The notes below the pieces were generated by a model that saw only the letters and a list, made by a program, of their open reading frames with translations, had not been told where the DNA came from and made no database searches. A DNA stretch of 64,000 nucleotides from Portulaca oleracea (lineage: Eukaryota > Streptophyta > Magnoliopsida > Caryophyllales > Portulacaceae): contig CM055884.1 in assembly GCA_029582165.1 (NCBI GenBank), positions 15,766,537-15,830,536 on the forward strand. Direction: 5' to 3'. This document shows positions 53,239-63,718 of the stretch, piece by piece (within the stretch, counting starts at the first letter, position 1; the number at the start of each line of letters is the position of its first letter). The position numbers and the translations under genes are program-made.

Positions 53239-54031
53239 GGGTGTGTTTGGTGTGAAGGAAAACTGTTTTCTAGGAAAATGGTTTTACTTGTAAAATGATT
53301 TTCTTAGAAAATGAATTTTCATTTTATATTTTCCCATGTTTAGTTTCTAGGAAAATGATTTTCCTAGAAAATGATTTTTACTTATTTTACAATAAGGAGA
53401 GAGAGATCAATAACCTTTTCTCCATTTCTCTCTCTCTCTCACACCAACCCTTGAGGCCCTAACCTTATGGCAAACCAATTTATTGTGAATGTCAATTAGG
53501 TACAAGATGAGAGAGATAAAAATGGGTGTGTGAGAGAGTGGTGGAGAGGGAGAGACAAAGGAGAGAGAGAGAGATATTAAAATGGGTAGGTGAGAGAGAG
53601 ATATTAAAATGGGTAGGTGAGAGAGATATTAAAATAGGTGCATGAAAGAGATATTAAAACAGGTATATGAGAAAGAGAGAGAGATTAAAACATGTATATG
53701 AGATAAAGTGGTGGAGAGAGAGTGTAAAACGTAATGGGTTCAGGAGAGAGAGTGATGGAGAGAGAGAAAACAAGAGATATATTAAAACGAGTATATGAGA
53801 GAGAGCAGTTGAGAGAGAAAGATGAGACAGAGAAATATTAAAATCGATGTGTGAGAGAGAGTGATGGAAAGAGAGAAAGAAGGAGGAGAGAACGAAAGAA
53901 GAGAGAGAAAGTAGGGGAGAGAGAGGAAGAAAATGGTTTTCATAAGGTTAGAGTCAACAAAATAATTTACAAAGGGGTGCACCCAACACCGAAAAATAGG
54001 AAAATGATTTTCACCCCAACCAAACACACCC
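53239..54031. mobile_element. Harbinger-like MITE with GA-rich interior
   Basis: Ends are GGGTGTGTTTGGTGTGAAGG and CCCCAACCAAACACACCC, an inverted pair, flanked by TAA at 53236-53238 and 54032-54034. The 793 bp body is dominated by (GA)n-rich DNA at 53397-53930 with units such as GAGAGAGATATTAAAATGGG. An inner inverted repeat uses GGAAAATGATTTTC words. Confidence 0.85.
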
Positions 54032-54074
54032 TAAAAGTAAAGCCACATGTCCAATGATTTGTGAAGGAGTTTTA

Positions 54075-54423
54075 ACAAAAAATTACTCAGAGGTACCCCA
54101 AAATTTGGAGAAACTATTTTGTAGTACCCCAACTTTTCAAAACTCATTTTGAGGTACCCTTAATTTTTGGGTTAGTAATTATTTGGTGTTTTTCTGGTCA
54201 TCAATTTTATTAAATGTCCGAAATACCCTTATCCTTCTTCTTCAAGGGTATTTCTTCAAAAATGAAAAACAAGGGTATTTCGGTAACTTAACCAAATTAA
54301 TGATCGGAAAAATACCTAATAATATCTAACCTAAAAATAAAGGGTACCCAAAATGAGTTTTAAAAAGTTGGGGAACCTGCTAAACATTTCACCAAAAGTT
54401 AGGGTACCTCCGAGTAATTTTTT
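54075..54423. mobile_element. Foldback element with ~80 bp arms
   Basis: AAAATTACTCAGAGGTACCC at the left pairs with GGGTACCTCCGAGTAATTTT at the right; the arms continue through CCCCAACTTTTCAAAACTCA. The flank AACACACCCTAAAAGTAAAG occurs on both sides (54022 and 54452). Confidence 0.75.
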
Positions 54424-54480
54424 GAAATTTAAGGGCCCTATTACATGTCCGAACACACCCTAAAAGTAAAGTCAATGACT

Positions 54481-54861
54481 AAAGGGGCTTCATATTTTGG
54501 TGTAATAATTTTAAGGGCCCTATTTTATGATAAATAATTGTTGGGTGACATTATTTTTGATGTAAATATTTATGGGTGACATTGTGGCCAATTTCCGGCC
54601 AAAAATGGCACAAAATAGTGGATTTTTATGTTTAGGCGTGTTTATTATGTTAACAGAGTTACTTGTGTATGTTAGACTTAAGTATAGACATCAATTTAAA
54701 ACACGTCTAAACATAAAATCCACCGCTTTGTGTCATTTTTAGGCTGGAAATTGGCCGGAATATCACCCCTAAATATTTACATAAAAAATAATGTCACCCA
54801 ACCATTATTTATCATAAAATAGGGCCCTTAAAATTATTACACCAAAATATGAGGCCTCTTT
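54481..54861. mobile_element. Foldback element with ~175 bp arms
   Basis: AAAGGGGCTTCATATTTTGG at 54481 pairs with CCAAAATATGAGGCCTCTTT ending at 54861. Pairing continues through AGGGCCCTATTTTATGATAA and GGGTGACATTATTTTT up to GGCCAATTTCCGGCC. Flanking ACT on both sides may be a 3 bp duplication. Confidence 0.8.
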
Positions 54862-55088
54862 ACTCGTTTTTCCTAAAACAAAATACTAAAATCTGTCAGA
54901 GTCGTGCCGACTGGCAAACCCAAGTGTGTTGCACTGAAAATCCCAATTTTGCTTCTAATTTTCTGGTGCGACTGTGTTGGCCTTTTTTGACTTCCTTTGC
55001 TCCTTAATTCCAATCTTTTTTTCCACCTTTGCCATCGTCACTTACGTCAAAATTGCCTAAAAATAAGACAATATAACAAATTGGTCTC
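54862..55088. other. Unassigned spacer
   Basis: No gene or repeat is recognised in this short stretch before the element 2 LTR. Confidence 0.5.
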
Positions 55089-55226
55089 TGTAGACGCTGA
55101 ATTTTGTATCGATTTTATTTTCTTTTTTTAGCGTTAGTTTTAGAAAATAGGCTAACCGATAAATGGCACGCAAGCCCCTCACCCACCTAAACCCGAAAGA
55201 GAAAGGCAAAAGCCCAATACCAGTGC

Positions 55227-55440
55227 AAACCCGTCTGGGTTCAGTGGGCCGGAGCTCAGCTCCAACCCATAGAACCTGCTCTGGTTCATGGGCCGAGCTC
55301 GCCTCAACCCACGTAACCCGTCTGTTCCCCGGCACAAGGCCCGCCGCCGCCTTCGTGAACCCGTCTGTTCTTGGGTGCCTTCAGAACCCGTCTGTTCTTG
55401 GGTCCAAGGCCCATCTTCACCACGTGAACCCGCCTGAGTT
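55227..55440. repeat. Degenerate tandem array of AACCCGTCTGGGTT units in the LTR
   Basis: Units start near 55227, 55273, 55315, 55359, 55386 and 55428 with AACCCGTCTG(GG)TT or a variant. Spacing is mostly about 42-46 bp, and several units are followed by GGGCC(G/C) and GGCCCA words. Confidence 0.75.
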
Positions 55441-55502
55441 CGATTGCTCTCTTCGCGCGCGACTAAAATCCTAACCCTAGAACGCGCCCTATCCCCACTC
55501 CA

Positions 55503-55510
55503 CTATAAAT
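55503..55510 (+). promoter_or_regulatory. TATA box of the element 2 LTR
   Basis: CCACTATAAATTAAACCC sits upstream of a CT-rich stretch, at the same relative position as the TATA box of element 1. Confidence 0.65.
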
Positions 55511-55879
55511 TAAACCCTTCTTTCCTTCCAAGAAAAACACGCGTAATATACTGGGAGTATTGACACTAGTATATTCTCTCTCTCTCTTCCCCCTCCTTTG
55601 CATGCTACCTCATTAAAGGTTAGCGAGATTCTTGTATTAATTAGTATAATGTAATTTTACTTTCTTTTGTATCTTTTCTTTCGTTTTGCATGACATTAAT
55701 GATAAACTCGTGAAATTTATTCAATTCCTCCCTCTTTTTAATCTTTCACTTTAATTTAATTATAGTAGAGTCTATTCGTTTGAATAGGCGGGTTTGACGA
55801 TTTTAATTGTCAGATTCGTAACCTTACCCCCGAATCCGTCTTTGGGTTCGTAGGCCGGAGTCTATTTCTTTAACGGTTC

Positions 55880-55912
55880 GTTGTTTTTCTCCTAAAATTC
55901 AACTGGCGACTC
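55880..55912 (+). other. Hairpin plus PBS look-alike in the element 2 LTR
   Basis: A GTTG...CAAC stem with inner T-run/A-run pairing (55880-55903) is directly followed by TGGCGACTC at 55904-55912. Element 1 has GTCG...CGAC before the same nine bases, so the stem pairs change together. Confidence 0.65.
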
Positions 55913-56349
55913 TATTTTCATACTTTGATTTTCTCTTTCCTTTTTTACGGTTTTTACGACCCAATTTGTGATTAACGTCAAAGGAATCCGTCTTGCTTCA
56001 AGAACCTGCACGGGTTCCTCACTCTTTTCTTTATTTTTTTTTCTTTCTCTTTGCTTCTCGCTCCGTAGGGTTTTTACAGCAAGAACCCATCTTGGTTCCG
56101 CAATGAACTCAGACGGGTTCCTGTGTGTCTTTCACCCCTTTTTTTCTCGTCTCGTCTTCTTTTTTTGTCTTTTTTGTAAAAGCGAATCTTGAGCGCTAAA
56201 TTCGTTTTTTTCTTAAAAAAAACTTGCCAACGAAAACATTCTTAAAAGTTCAACCTTATTTAAGGTTAAGCAATCCTAGTTGGCTCCCAATCACCTTTAA
56301 GTAGCGCCGCAAAAAAGGTCATCGACCGATTTTTTCGGGGTCTACAGAT

Positions 56350-56368
56350 TGGCGACTCCACTGGGGAC
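56350..56368 (+). other. Primer binding site of element 2 (tRNA-Arg type)
   Basis: TGGCGACTCCACTGGGGAC is complementary to the 3' end of a plant tRNA-Arg as I recall it, the PBS usual for Ogre/Tat elements. Confidence 0.85.
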
Positions 56369-57535
56369 TTAAACTTAAAAAGAGGGTAAAACTTGAAAGA
56401 ATTGAATTTTAGTGTTTTTTGAAAAAAAGGAGGAATTGATTTATTTCACATTTTTATCATTTTTTAGGCATATTGCATACCAGGCTACTCTTGGGCCTTT
56501 ATGGCTGGGGAGCACAAAAGCGTTGGTTTAGGTTTTAAAACTAGGAATCAACCCCGAGAGCGGGAGGTCACTACTTGTGGGATGCACTTACATCGCCAAG
56601 CATTTGATCTCTCCTCTCCCCGTGTTACACTCTAAAGGTTTCCTTGAAACCCAAAGAGCAACAACCCACACATTCTTCCTTGAATTCCATACAAGGAAAA
56701 TGCACCGGGGCGAGAACATGTGGTACCCTATTCATCTCCCTAAACCTAGAAAAACCTTGAATCTAAAGCCATGGTTAGGCTCATCCCGCATCTGTATGTC
56801 ATGTGATTTAATCCTGTAAAAGTCGAGTCCCAGTGTCTAGCCCATTCATGAGTCGGGAGTCGTTCTAGTCCGCGTAGGAACATGCGAGGTGCGTTTTGGC
56901 TCATCAGAAATCCAGACGGGTTTCTGGCCTGTCAGAGCCGACCCATTCGTGTCAATTGTCCGTCAGTGTGGGTCCAGCGCGTCAGAAACCCAGACGGGTT
57001 CTTGGCCATCAGGACTGGCCCATCTGCTGGTAATTGACAGAACGGGACCCAGTTAGAGGAAGAGGAACCTGCACGGTTTCTAACCCACCGCCTTCTCTTC
57101 TCTTCACGGACAGCCCAATGCCTTGCTGATGATCCTATTCGGCCCTTTATGATATTCCTTGAGTCTAATCCCCATTGCGCCCGTTACTTGAATCTGAGCC
57201 CGAAACCGAAAGCGATCGTGACTCGATCTAAGTAAGGACCCAATAGACGATTAATATTGTCAGTCCGCATACTAGGTCCATGTAGAGTTAGGACATGCAC
57301 TCCCATAAAAGTGGGTGAGTCACCCTTGTGTCAGCATATAGGCGTCGTGTCCATGTCCTAGGTTCATATAGGTCCGCTAAGTCATGCATGCATCGGGGGT
57401 GGCGTAAAGTTCTTTCGAGCACTAATCGGTTCATGCGAGCAAGATAATGCACCATCTCCGCCCGATCCGTGACCCACAAACCGGCAGTTTATTCGCAATC
57501 CCAATGCATCATCGGCTCAATCCAGTGAATCCACC
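56369..57535 (+). other. 5' leader of element 2
   Basis: About 1.17 kb. The first part matches the element 1 leader (AAAAAGAGGGTAAAACTTGA; GAGCGGGAGGTCACTACTTG). From 56920 to 57090 there are AAATCCAGACGGGTTT, AAACCCAGACGGGTT and AACCTGCACGGTTT palindrome copies. No gene is visible. Confidence 0.65.
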
Positions 57536-59275
57536 ATGTCAGGATCTCCCAACAACAACCTTTTTGGGGGGAGTTCTGGTGACAAGCTACCTGATGGGCT
57601 ATATGAGAGGATACAGGATAGCAATTGCTTTCTGCATGGCAGATCAGGAGGACAGAACCAATGAGAAACTGGAAAAGAAGTTCAATGAAAATCAACAAAC
57701 TATGAATGGCGTACTGGAAGCCATTAAACAGATCAACAAAAAGCTCGGCATCGGACTTGAGGAAGAAGAGAACTATTATGACACCGAATCTGAGGCCGAG
57801 GCAGATGATGGGGTTGGAGAAGGTCACCCCAAGTCCAAAAATGGAGGCCCAAAACCTAAGTCATTTGGTGAGGTCAGGTCCAAATCTATACTGAATAACT
57901 CCAGAACTTCGGAGGACCCTTACGTCAAGAAACTTGAGGAGAAAGTTGATATGCTCACCAGAAGGATGATGAAAACTCATCCGACCTTCACCGACCCCTG
58001 TATGGATTTTGCCATCTCCAAACATTGTGTATCGAGAATAAGGGACAAGGTTGAGGTGCCAAACATGAAATTCAGACCCTCTGAAAATCTATCGCATCAC
58101 TTAGAGGAATTCCTGAGACTGGCTCCCCTCCATAAGGTAGATGAAGGTCTCTACACCACAGTCTTCCCTTCCACTCTAGAAGGTAAGGCCAAGGTATGGT
58201 ACCAAAATCTACCCCAGCAAGTTAAGACCAACGCAGATGAGTTATTCAGAGCCTTCATAAGCCATTTCAGTCGCCTGCAGCAAAAGGAGGTCACTGTGGA
58301 TGATTTAACTTCCCTGAAACAAAAGGAGGATGAATCGTTCCTCTCTTATTACGAGCGATGGCACTCCATTTTATCTGAAATCGACGAGTCTGTCCCCTTT
58401 AGAATGCAACTAAGCACTTTCATACAAGGAATCCATCCCCGCATCACTCGGCATTTTGGTTTCCAATCCATCAAAGACTTTGAGACTTTAAAGGACTTGT
58501 GTGTTCAAATTGAAGCTGCTAACAATGAAAAAAGCACACAACATTCTGGATCTAGCTCCAACAGGAGGGCCACTAGCGCGCCTAGCCCCCCTCAGAAAAC
58601 TGTTGAGACTAATTCCATCCAACGAAGGCAATACACTCCGAGGTTCGACTCTTACCACCGTGGATATGTCCTATGCCAGGCATTGGAAAGGCTGGTGAAA
58701 AGGGTATCATTCAATTGCCCTCGCCGACCTCGAACACGAGGTTAAGCCTCCAAGTGGGATGGGAACAAATATCGCATTTCCATCGCAATGAGGTCACGAC
58801 ACCAAACATGTTGGTCTTTGAAAAATAAGATCGAAGGGCTAATCCGAGACGGTGTTATTCCTCCACCAAACCCGCCTCGAAACCCAACAACAAGGAGAAC
58901 CCATTGCCCAATCACACCAAAGGCCGTCTTCTCGAGGAGAACATTTTGATCCGTCCACTCTCATCACCGAAATGGGCCAATTTGTCCCAGTTCTTCTCCC
59001 CCTTACGGAGGAACCCATCATCAATGGTATTTGGGACAGTGAAAGTGAAGAAGAAGGTGGAGAGTCCACTGACCTTGAAACCAATAAGCATCCATTCTAT
59101 GACTCTTCTGACGAAGGAGGGGATGTGGAAGAAGTAACAATTCCTCAGGCTGCGGTTCTTACTCGGTCCGGCCGCTACTATAACAAGAATACTACCGCCA
59201 AAGAAATAACCCTAATCCCGAAACGACGGAAGCCCCTACACCTCCACCAGAAGATCCTTTCCTCACACAGCTGAA
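57536..59275 (+). pseudogene. Element 2 gag, frameshifted
   Basis: The likely start is ATG at 57536 (MSGSPNNNLFGG), parallel to MSG in element 1. A frameshift near 57650 moves into a frame open to 58745 with 'LEKKFNENQQTMNGVLEAIK', 'NMKFRPSENLSHHLEEFL', 'LEGKAKVWYQNLPQQVK' and 'DESFLSYYERWHSILSEID'. A frameshift near 58745-58800 damages the zinc-knuckle region, where only remnants remain. The acidic C-terminal part runs to about 59275. This is the best preserved Gag core of the three Tat elements. Confidence 0.8.
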
Positions 59276-60467
59276 GAAAACCAAGGCCGAAGTCACGATT
59301 TGGCAACTCTTGTGTGCTTCGCAAGACCATAGACAAATACTGCTGGATGCCTTCAATAAGCTCATGGTCCCTACCTCAGCATCACCAGAGGATATCATCT
59401 CTCACGTTACCTCCGGGAAGCCTAACATCACCTTCGGGATGAAGACTTACCCGAGGAGGAGGTTCTCACAACAAAGCTCTTTACCTCACCGCCATGTGCT
59501 CTACTCAAACCATACCACTTGTTCTCGTGGACAATGGTTCGCCACAATGTCCGTCCGGAGAACCGCGCAAAAATTAGGAGTTCAAAACAGATTTGACACA
59601 AAATCGCTCACCAAGCAAGATACGATAACTCCTCGCAAGTCGCTAGGATCGATTGTGCTTCCCATCACCATGGACTATATAAGTAAAACGTTGAATTCGC
59701 TGCTCGATATTCCGCTTCTTTCAACATGTCATTGGGAAGGCCCCGTTACATGAGTGCAATCTTGTCGCCTCTACCTTACACCAGAAGGTGAAATTAATCA
59801 TTCAAGATCAAGTGGTCACGATCTCAAGCAAACCCCTCAGCGCTGTTTTTGACCCCAAGAAACCCACACTCGAGATTGAACATAGCTCAGCTGACGAAGA
59901 GCTACACCTTTGAGAGGGTAGCGGCTTGAGCCAGGATCAAGCTCACTTTGACTTCGATCCCTACTCAAACCCTAATATCCATGCTATATTGAGGAAGCAA
60001 GGTCATTTTCCGGGGATGCCACTTGGCCGAAATCCCAAGAACAGGTTGGCGCCAAATTTCAAGGTGTTCAAAAACAAAGGAAGGTTCGGGCTAGGCTACA
60101 AACCAACTAAGGAGGAAGTAAAACTGACGAAGCTAGCCATGGCTAAACAGAGAAGATCGACAACCCTCCGACCCTATACCAAGTCAAACCGTATCCATGC
60201 ACTCTTAATGGACAGTTCTTGAGAGAGGGTGATGACTTCCCTTATTACGGCTTCCCAGAACCTCATTACCTAAAGTCTCAGGGTATCCAAGTGGCGGGAT
60301 TAGAAATCTTCAATGACTGTGCTGTCACCACGACCGCTACATTCATCCCGCCAGAGGAGCCGCCCACCTTTGGAATGGACTCACTACCGGAGGTGGCATC
60401 TTTGGAAAGCTATTCAACAAGAGGCCCACAAGGAAGAAGCCGACCCAGTCATCGCCGCGCTTTCTAA
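59276..60467 (+). pseudogene. Element 2 protease and linker, broken
   Basis: 'PLVLVDNGS' at about 59515-59545 is the active-site region (DNG form). 'DIPLLSTCHWEGP' corresponds to the 'DIPASFNLLLGRP' region out of frame. 'FDFDPYSNPNIHAILRKQGH' and 'FKNKGRFGLGYKPTKEEVK' (59926-60222) and 'LREGDDFPYYGFPEPHYLKS' (60219-60467) match element 1 at 36650-37090. Several frameshifts are present. RT does not follow. Confidence 0.75.
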
Positions 60468-60841
60468 CCCGAGCTTTAATCCAAGTCTCTGATTGGAGAA
60501 GATGGCGCCACCATGAGATCACCTATGAAGAGAATAAATTCACTGCTCAGAGGATAGTCCGTCCCAAAGGTCATAGAGTCGTTCTAGTAGTCCTAAGTTG
60601 GTGGGGTAAACCTGCAGTCCGTTGATGTACCCATTTCTCGCATTTAATAAGATGAACATTTCGCTACTCGAAATTTGTGCCAATACTTATAATAAATACA
60701 ATGAACCCTTAAAAGAACAATCGACTGGTTAGGCCAAGCAACTAGAAGGCCTCTCTCTAGACACTTGGCTTTAACCCAGATGAGTTTAATGTGGAATATG
60801 GATGAAGAAAGAGCGATACGCTTGAGAGTGTTGAGAAACCC
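60468..60841 (+). other. Break between gag-pro and the non-coding 3' region of element 2
   Basis: To about 60720 the sequence still resembles the element 1 linker (AATAAGATGAAC; ATGAACCCTTAAAAGAAC, as at 37377 and 37458). After about 60740 that resemblance ends. No RT sequence is seen. Confidence 0.6.
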
Positions 60842-60899
60842 ATGGGTTTCGCGCGGTTAGAATGCGAAGATCACATGCGTAGACGGCGTCGCAAGGATG

Positions 60900-61085
60900 C
60901 TAGCGAAACCCAGACGGGTTCCACCGACCTAACACCACCGCCAGACGGGTTTTTGGGCTCAAATATCAGATCGTTACCAAACCAGAACCCAGACGGTTTC
61001 GCCTGCCACACCGATCCCTGCCAGAACCTGCACGGGTTTTGGGCCCTTCACACAATTTCTGCCAGAACCTGCACGGGTTCGTGGG
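60900..61085. repeat. Cluster of AACCC...GGGTT palindromes in the element 2 3' region
   Basis: AAACCCAGACGGGTT at 60905, CCAGACGGGTTT near 60943, AACCCAGACGGTTT near 60984, AACCTGCACGGGTTTT at 61024 and AACCTGCACGGGTT at 61062. Most are followed within about 10 bp by GGGCTC, GGGCCC or GGGCCA. Confidence 0.8.
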
Positions 61086-61599
61086 CCATCAGACTCTTCC
61101 TCGGCCCATCTCAGAGGCCAAAACTCCTTTCGGCTCTCAACTCGGACGCTTTCCATTGGGCCCGATTATGGTTGCGATGCGTCCACGAGCTAATTATGCG
61201 TCTTCGCTAGCCCAAACCGTAGTTCGAATTTACTTAATCATCTTTTTTTTTTTGTTTGGGGAAGTGGAATGATCCCACCATGTAGGTCGATATTGCATTA
61301 CATAAGTTCCATGTCTCCCATCATGTAGGTCACATATTGCTTTGCTTAAGTTCCATGTCTCACATCATGTAGGTCGATATCAGATTGCATGAGCATCATA
61401 TCGCTTTAGTCATAAGGTTAAAAATTAAAAAAAAAGAGTCCATGACCTTTTCTAAAATTGACCTTTTCCGCTTTAACTTGCTTCACTTAGGAAAATCTAG
61501 ATGAGATCTCAAAAGTTTTCAAAACCTTTTCTTCAAGCTCTGATTTTGAGACAAGTTATAGAAGACGATTCCGTCGCTTTGACTATCTTAGAAGGTATA
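61086..61599. other. Non-coding stretch with repeated ATCATGTAGGTC phrases
   Basis: CATGTAGGTC(G/A)(A/C)ATAT occurs three times (about 61279, 61323, 61365), alternating with AAGTTCCATGTCTC. No gene is visible. Confidence 0.6.
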
Positions 61600-62560
61600 A
61601 ATGTGCGTGCCGCAAATCTTTGGGCTAAGCTTAGTTGATTGAGCCCGTCCCGTGAGTCCACATTGCCTAAAACTTGAATTGATTATTTTCATCAATTCCA
61701 TGATCCCTTGAGCGACTCACCCATTAGTTGCATCTCTAGAACTTGTTTTGCATCTTGCTTGAGACTACATGTTTGCATAGCACGCTATGACAAAGTGATT
61801 AAGGCATTCAATTTTCTTAAGCTACATAGCCAAATAGCCTTCCCTGCATTGTATTTACCGTTCTTTTTGCCCCGCCTAGCCTTTGTTCACCCCTTTTTTT
61901 TCATGATTGAACTCGACAATACAAGCCTTAGCCTATGATATCCAAGACTTCTTGAGCCTTGCTTGGTTGGAAGAGAGTCTGTCATTTTTGGAAGGAATAA
62001 TTGGTTTGGTGAGCAAAATATGAAGTCCTGAGAATCTGAAAGTCCCATATCTTGAGCGAATTTGGTTATCTGCTCAAAGTCGAGGTTGTAATAGAAATTT
62101 CTTCTCCCGATCACCCAAAAAAAAATCAAAAAAATCAAAAAAAAATTCAAAAATAAAAGGGGTTAGGAGATTCAACTTAAAGTCCGTAAAACTTTGACTC
62201 GGTTGTATTCGGTTGAGATGTTTTAGGATGGAAGGTGAAACGCTTTGCATACATTAAGTGAGAAGGAGAGTTTAGAGGATTTCATTGAAAATCAATCCAA
62301 GCATGGCTTTTAACTCCTCATTCCCAAATTTTACCGCTCCTTACCCTAGCCTAAGCCCCATTACAACCCGAAAAAGTCCTTTTGATTGTCACTTGTGCAT
62401 TGCATACCAGTAGTGGAGAGCGAGGTTCTTACCAAGGTTTGCTTCTATTGGTTTGAGCATGAGAGAAACTCACATACATATTCAAAATTGAGTGTTTGAG
62501 TGTTCATTCCTTCCTGTGTGAGGTTCGCTCTTTCTGGCTAGCTTACGTCCATAACCAATC
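61600..62560. repeat. Block similar to the Athila-like 3' UTR (14040-15060)
   Basis: Shared landmarks in the same order: CCGTGAGT(T/C)CACAT, ATTCCATGA/TTTCCATGA with GAGTGACTCACC/GAGCGACTCACC, TTTTGCATCT-type text and an A-rich tract. Then come GGCTTTTA(G/A)CTCC, ATTCCCAAAT and CCCC(G/A)TTACAACCCG. Last is AAAGTCCT(C/T)TTGATTGTCA. It could be an inserted Athila fragment or a module shared by the two lineages. No reading frame supports a protein. Confidence 0.7.
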
Positions 62561-63106
62561 ACAAGATATTTGCATTGTTCTTCGAATTGGTGGACTTATG
62601 CGTCGAGTTACTTGTTCTCTCCTTAAGATTCAAAACTTCTTCCTATCTCTTTCGAATCGAGTTTTGATCTTGTCCAGATTAATCTTTGTGCTTGCTTGTT
62701 AGTTCGACTTTGTGTTGATCGAAAATCCTTTATCCCGATTGTTTTCAGAAGATACGTAAAGTCATAATCGCATTGCATAACACCATCATTACATGAGCAT
62801 TGCATCAACAACCGCATTAGTACATAAGTATAGAAAATGCATTTAGTACATCATCGCATAGCATTGTCCTAAGTACTTAGCAAAGAGTCGTATAGCATAG
62901 CATAAGAATCCCGCAGACGATCATTCTCGCCATCACGCTGCACTTCACGCCACCGCCACTAGCGTTATCACTCTATGGACCCCGCTTCCACCGTGATCCG
63001 GCGTAAGTGTCCCACCGGTAGTAAGAGGAGTCTACCATCTCTCAGACGCTACCGAGCCGATAGGTGCAAGACTTCGCACCGCCGCATTTTCGAGTGACGC
63101 CGCTTA
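62561..63106. other. Unassigned non-coding stretch
   Basis: Contains GCATTGCATCA/GCATAGCAT-type words at 62770-62905 and a GC-richer part with CCACCGCCACTAGCG near 62950. No gene is recognised. Confidence 0.4.
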
Positions 63107-63405
63107 GAAAAATTCAATCGAGTTTCCATTAAGCCGGTCGTTTGAATCCAAAAAGGAAGCAAATCACTACAAAGAACTATCAATTGACTCGCTTAGCAAG
63201 AGTTAAATCAAATCGCCATTAAATCGGGGCTATGCTCAAGCAAGGGGACAAATCTACCGAAATGCCTTAGGTCCACAAAGTCCACCATGGAAAAATTCAA
63301 GAAGGCAAGTCACTACGATAACTATCAATTGACTCCCGCTTAGCAAGAATCGCCACTAAATCTGGCTATGCAACAAGCAAAGGGATCGAATCACTAAAAG
63401 CCGGG
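63107..63405. repeat. Two diverged direct copies of a ~130 bp segment
   Basis: Copies at about 63107-63250 and 63290-63395 share ACTATCAATTGACTC, GCTTAGCAAGA and GGCTATGC(T/A).CAAGCAA. The second is shorter. Confidence 0.65.
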
Positions 63406-63718
63406 ACGAAAGACAAAGTGTGGCCTTCTTTTAATCCATCTGGGCCGGGCCTTTTCACCTCACCCGACTCACGAAAAAACAGGAGAAGAGCCCAACACTT
63501 GACCAAACCCAGATGGGTTTGCTGGGTCGAAAATAAGCAATCGAGGTTGTTTTCGAGCCCAATACAAGCTTATGCTCATGCAGTTATGCTCAACTCGAGC
63601 CCGTTTTCGAGACACAAACCGACAGGTAAATTCTCTGACTCATTTTGAATTTCAAATAAACTGATGCCTTCTCTCTTTATTTCTTGCGTAACAACGCATT
63701 TAAATACAACGCCGCCAT
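63406..63718. other. Non-coding stretch with further Tat-type palindrome
   Basis: AATCCATCTGGGCCGGGCC at 63433 and AAACCCAGATGGGTTT at 63505-63520 show that Tat-type DNA continues right of the Athila-like block. No gene is visible. Confidence 0.5.

Larger units (their letters stand above)
55089..56346 (+). repeat. 5' LTR of element 2
   Basis: Starts TGTAGACGCTG and ends GGTCTACA, four bases before the PBS. It shares with the element 1 LTR the order palindromes, TATA box, hairpin, TGGCGACTC, then AAGCAATCCTAGTTGGC and AAGTAGCGCC near the end. Confidence 0.9.

Noticed and set aside
53782..54057. Open frames rich in Ser/Leu or Arg/Glu
   Set aside because: They come from the GA-rich interior of a MITE; pure composition.
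55057..55335. Open frames across the element 2 LTR
   Set aside because: They result from the AACCCGTCTG repeat array; no start context and no similarity to known domains.
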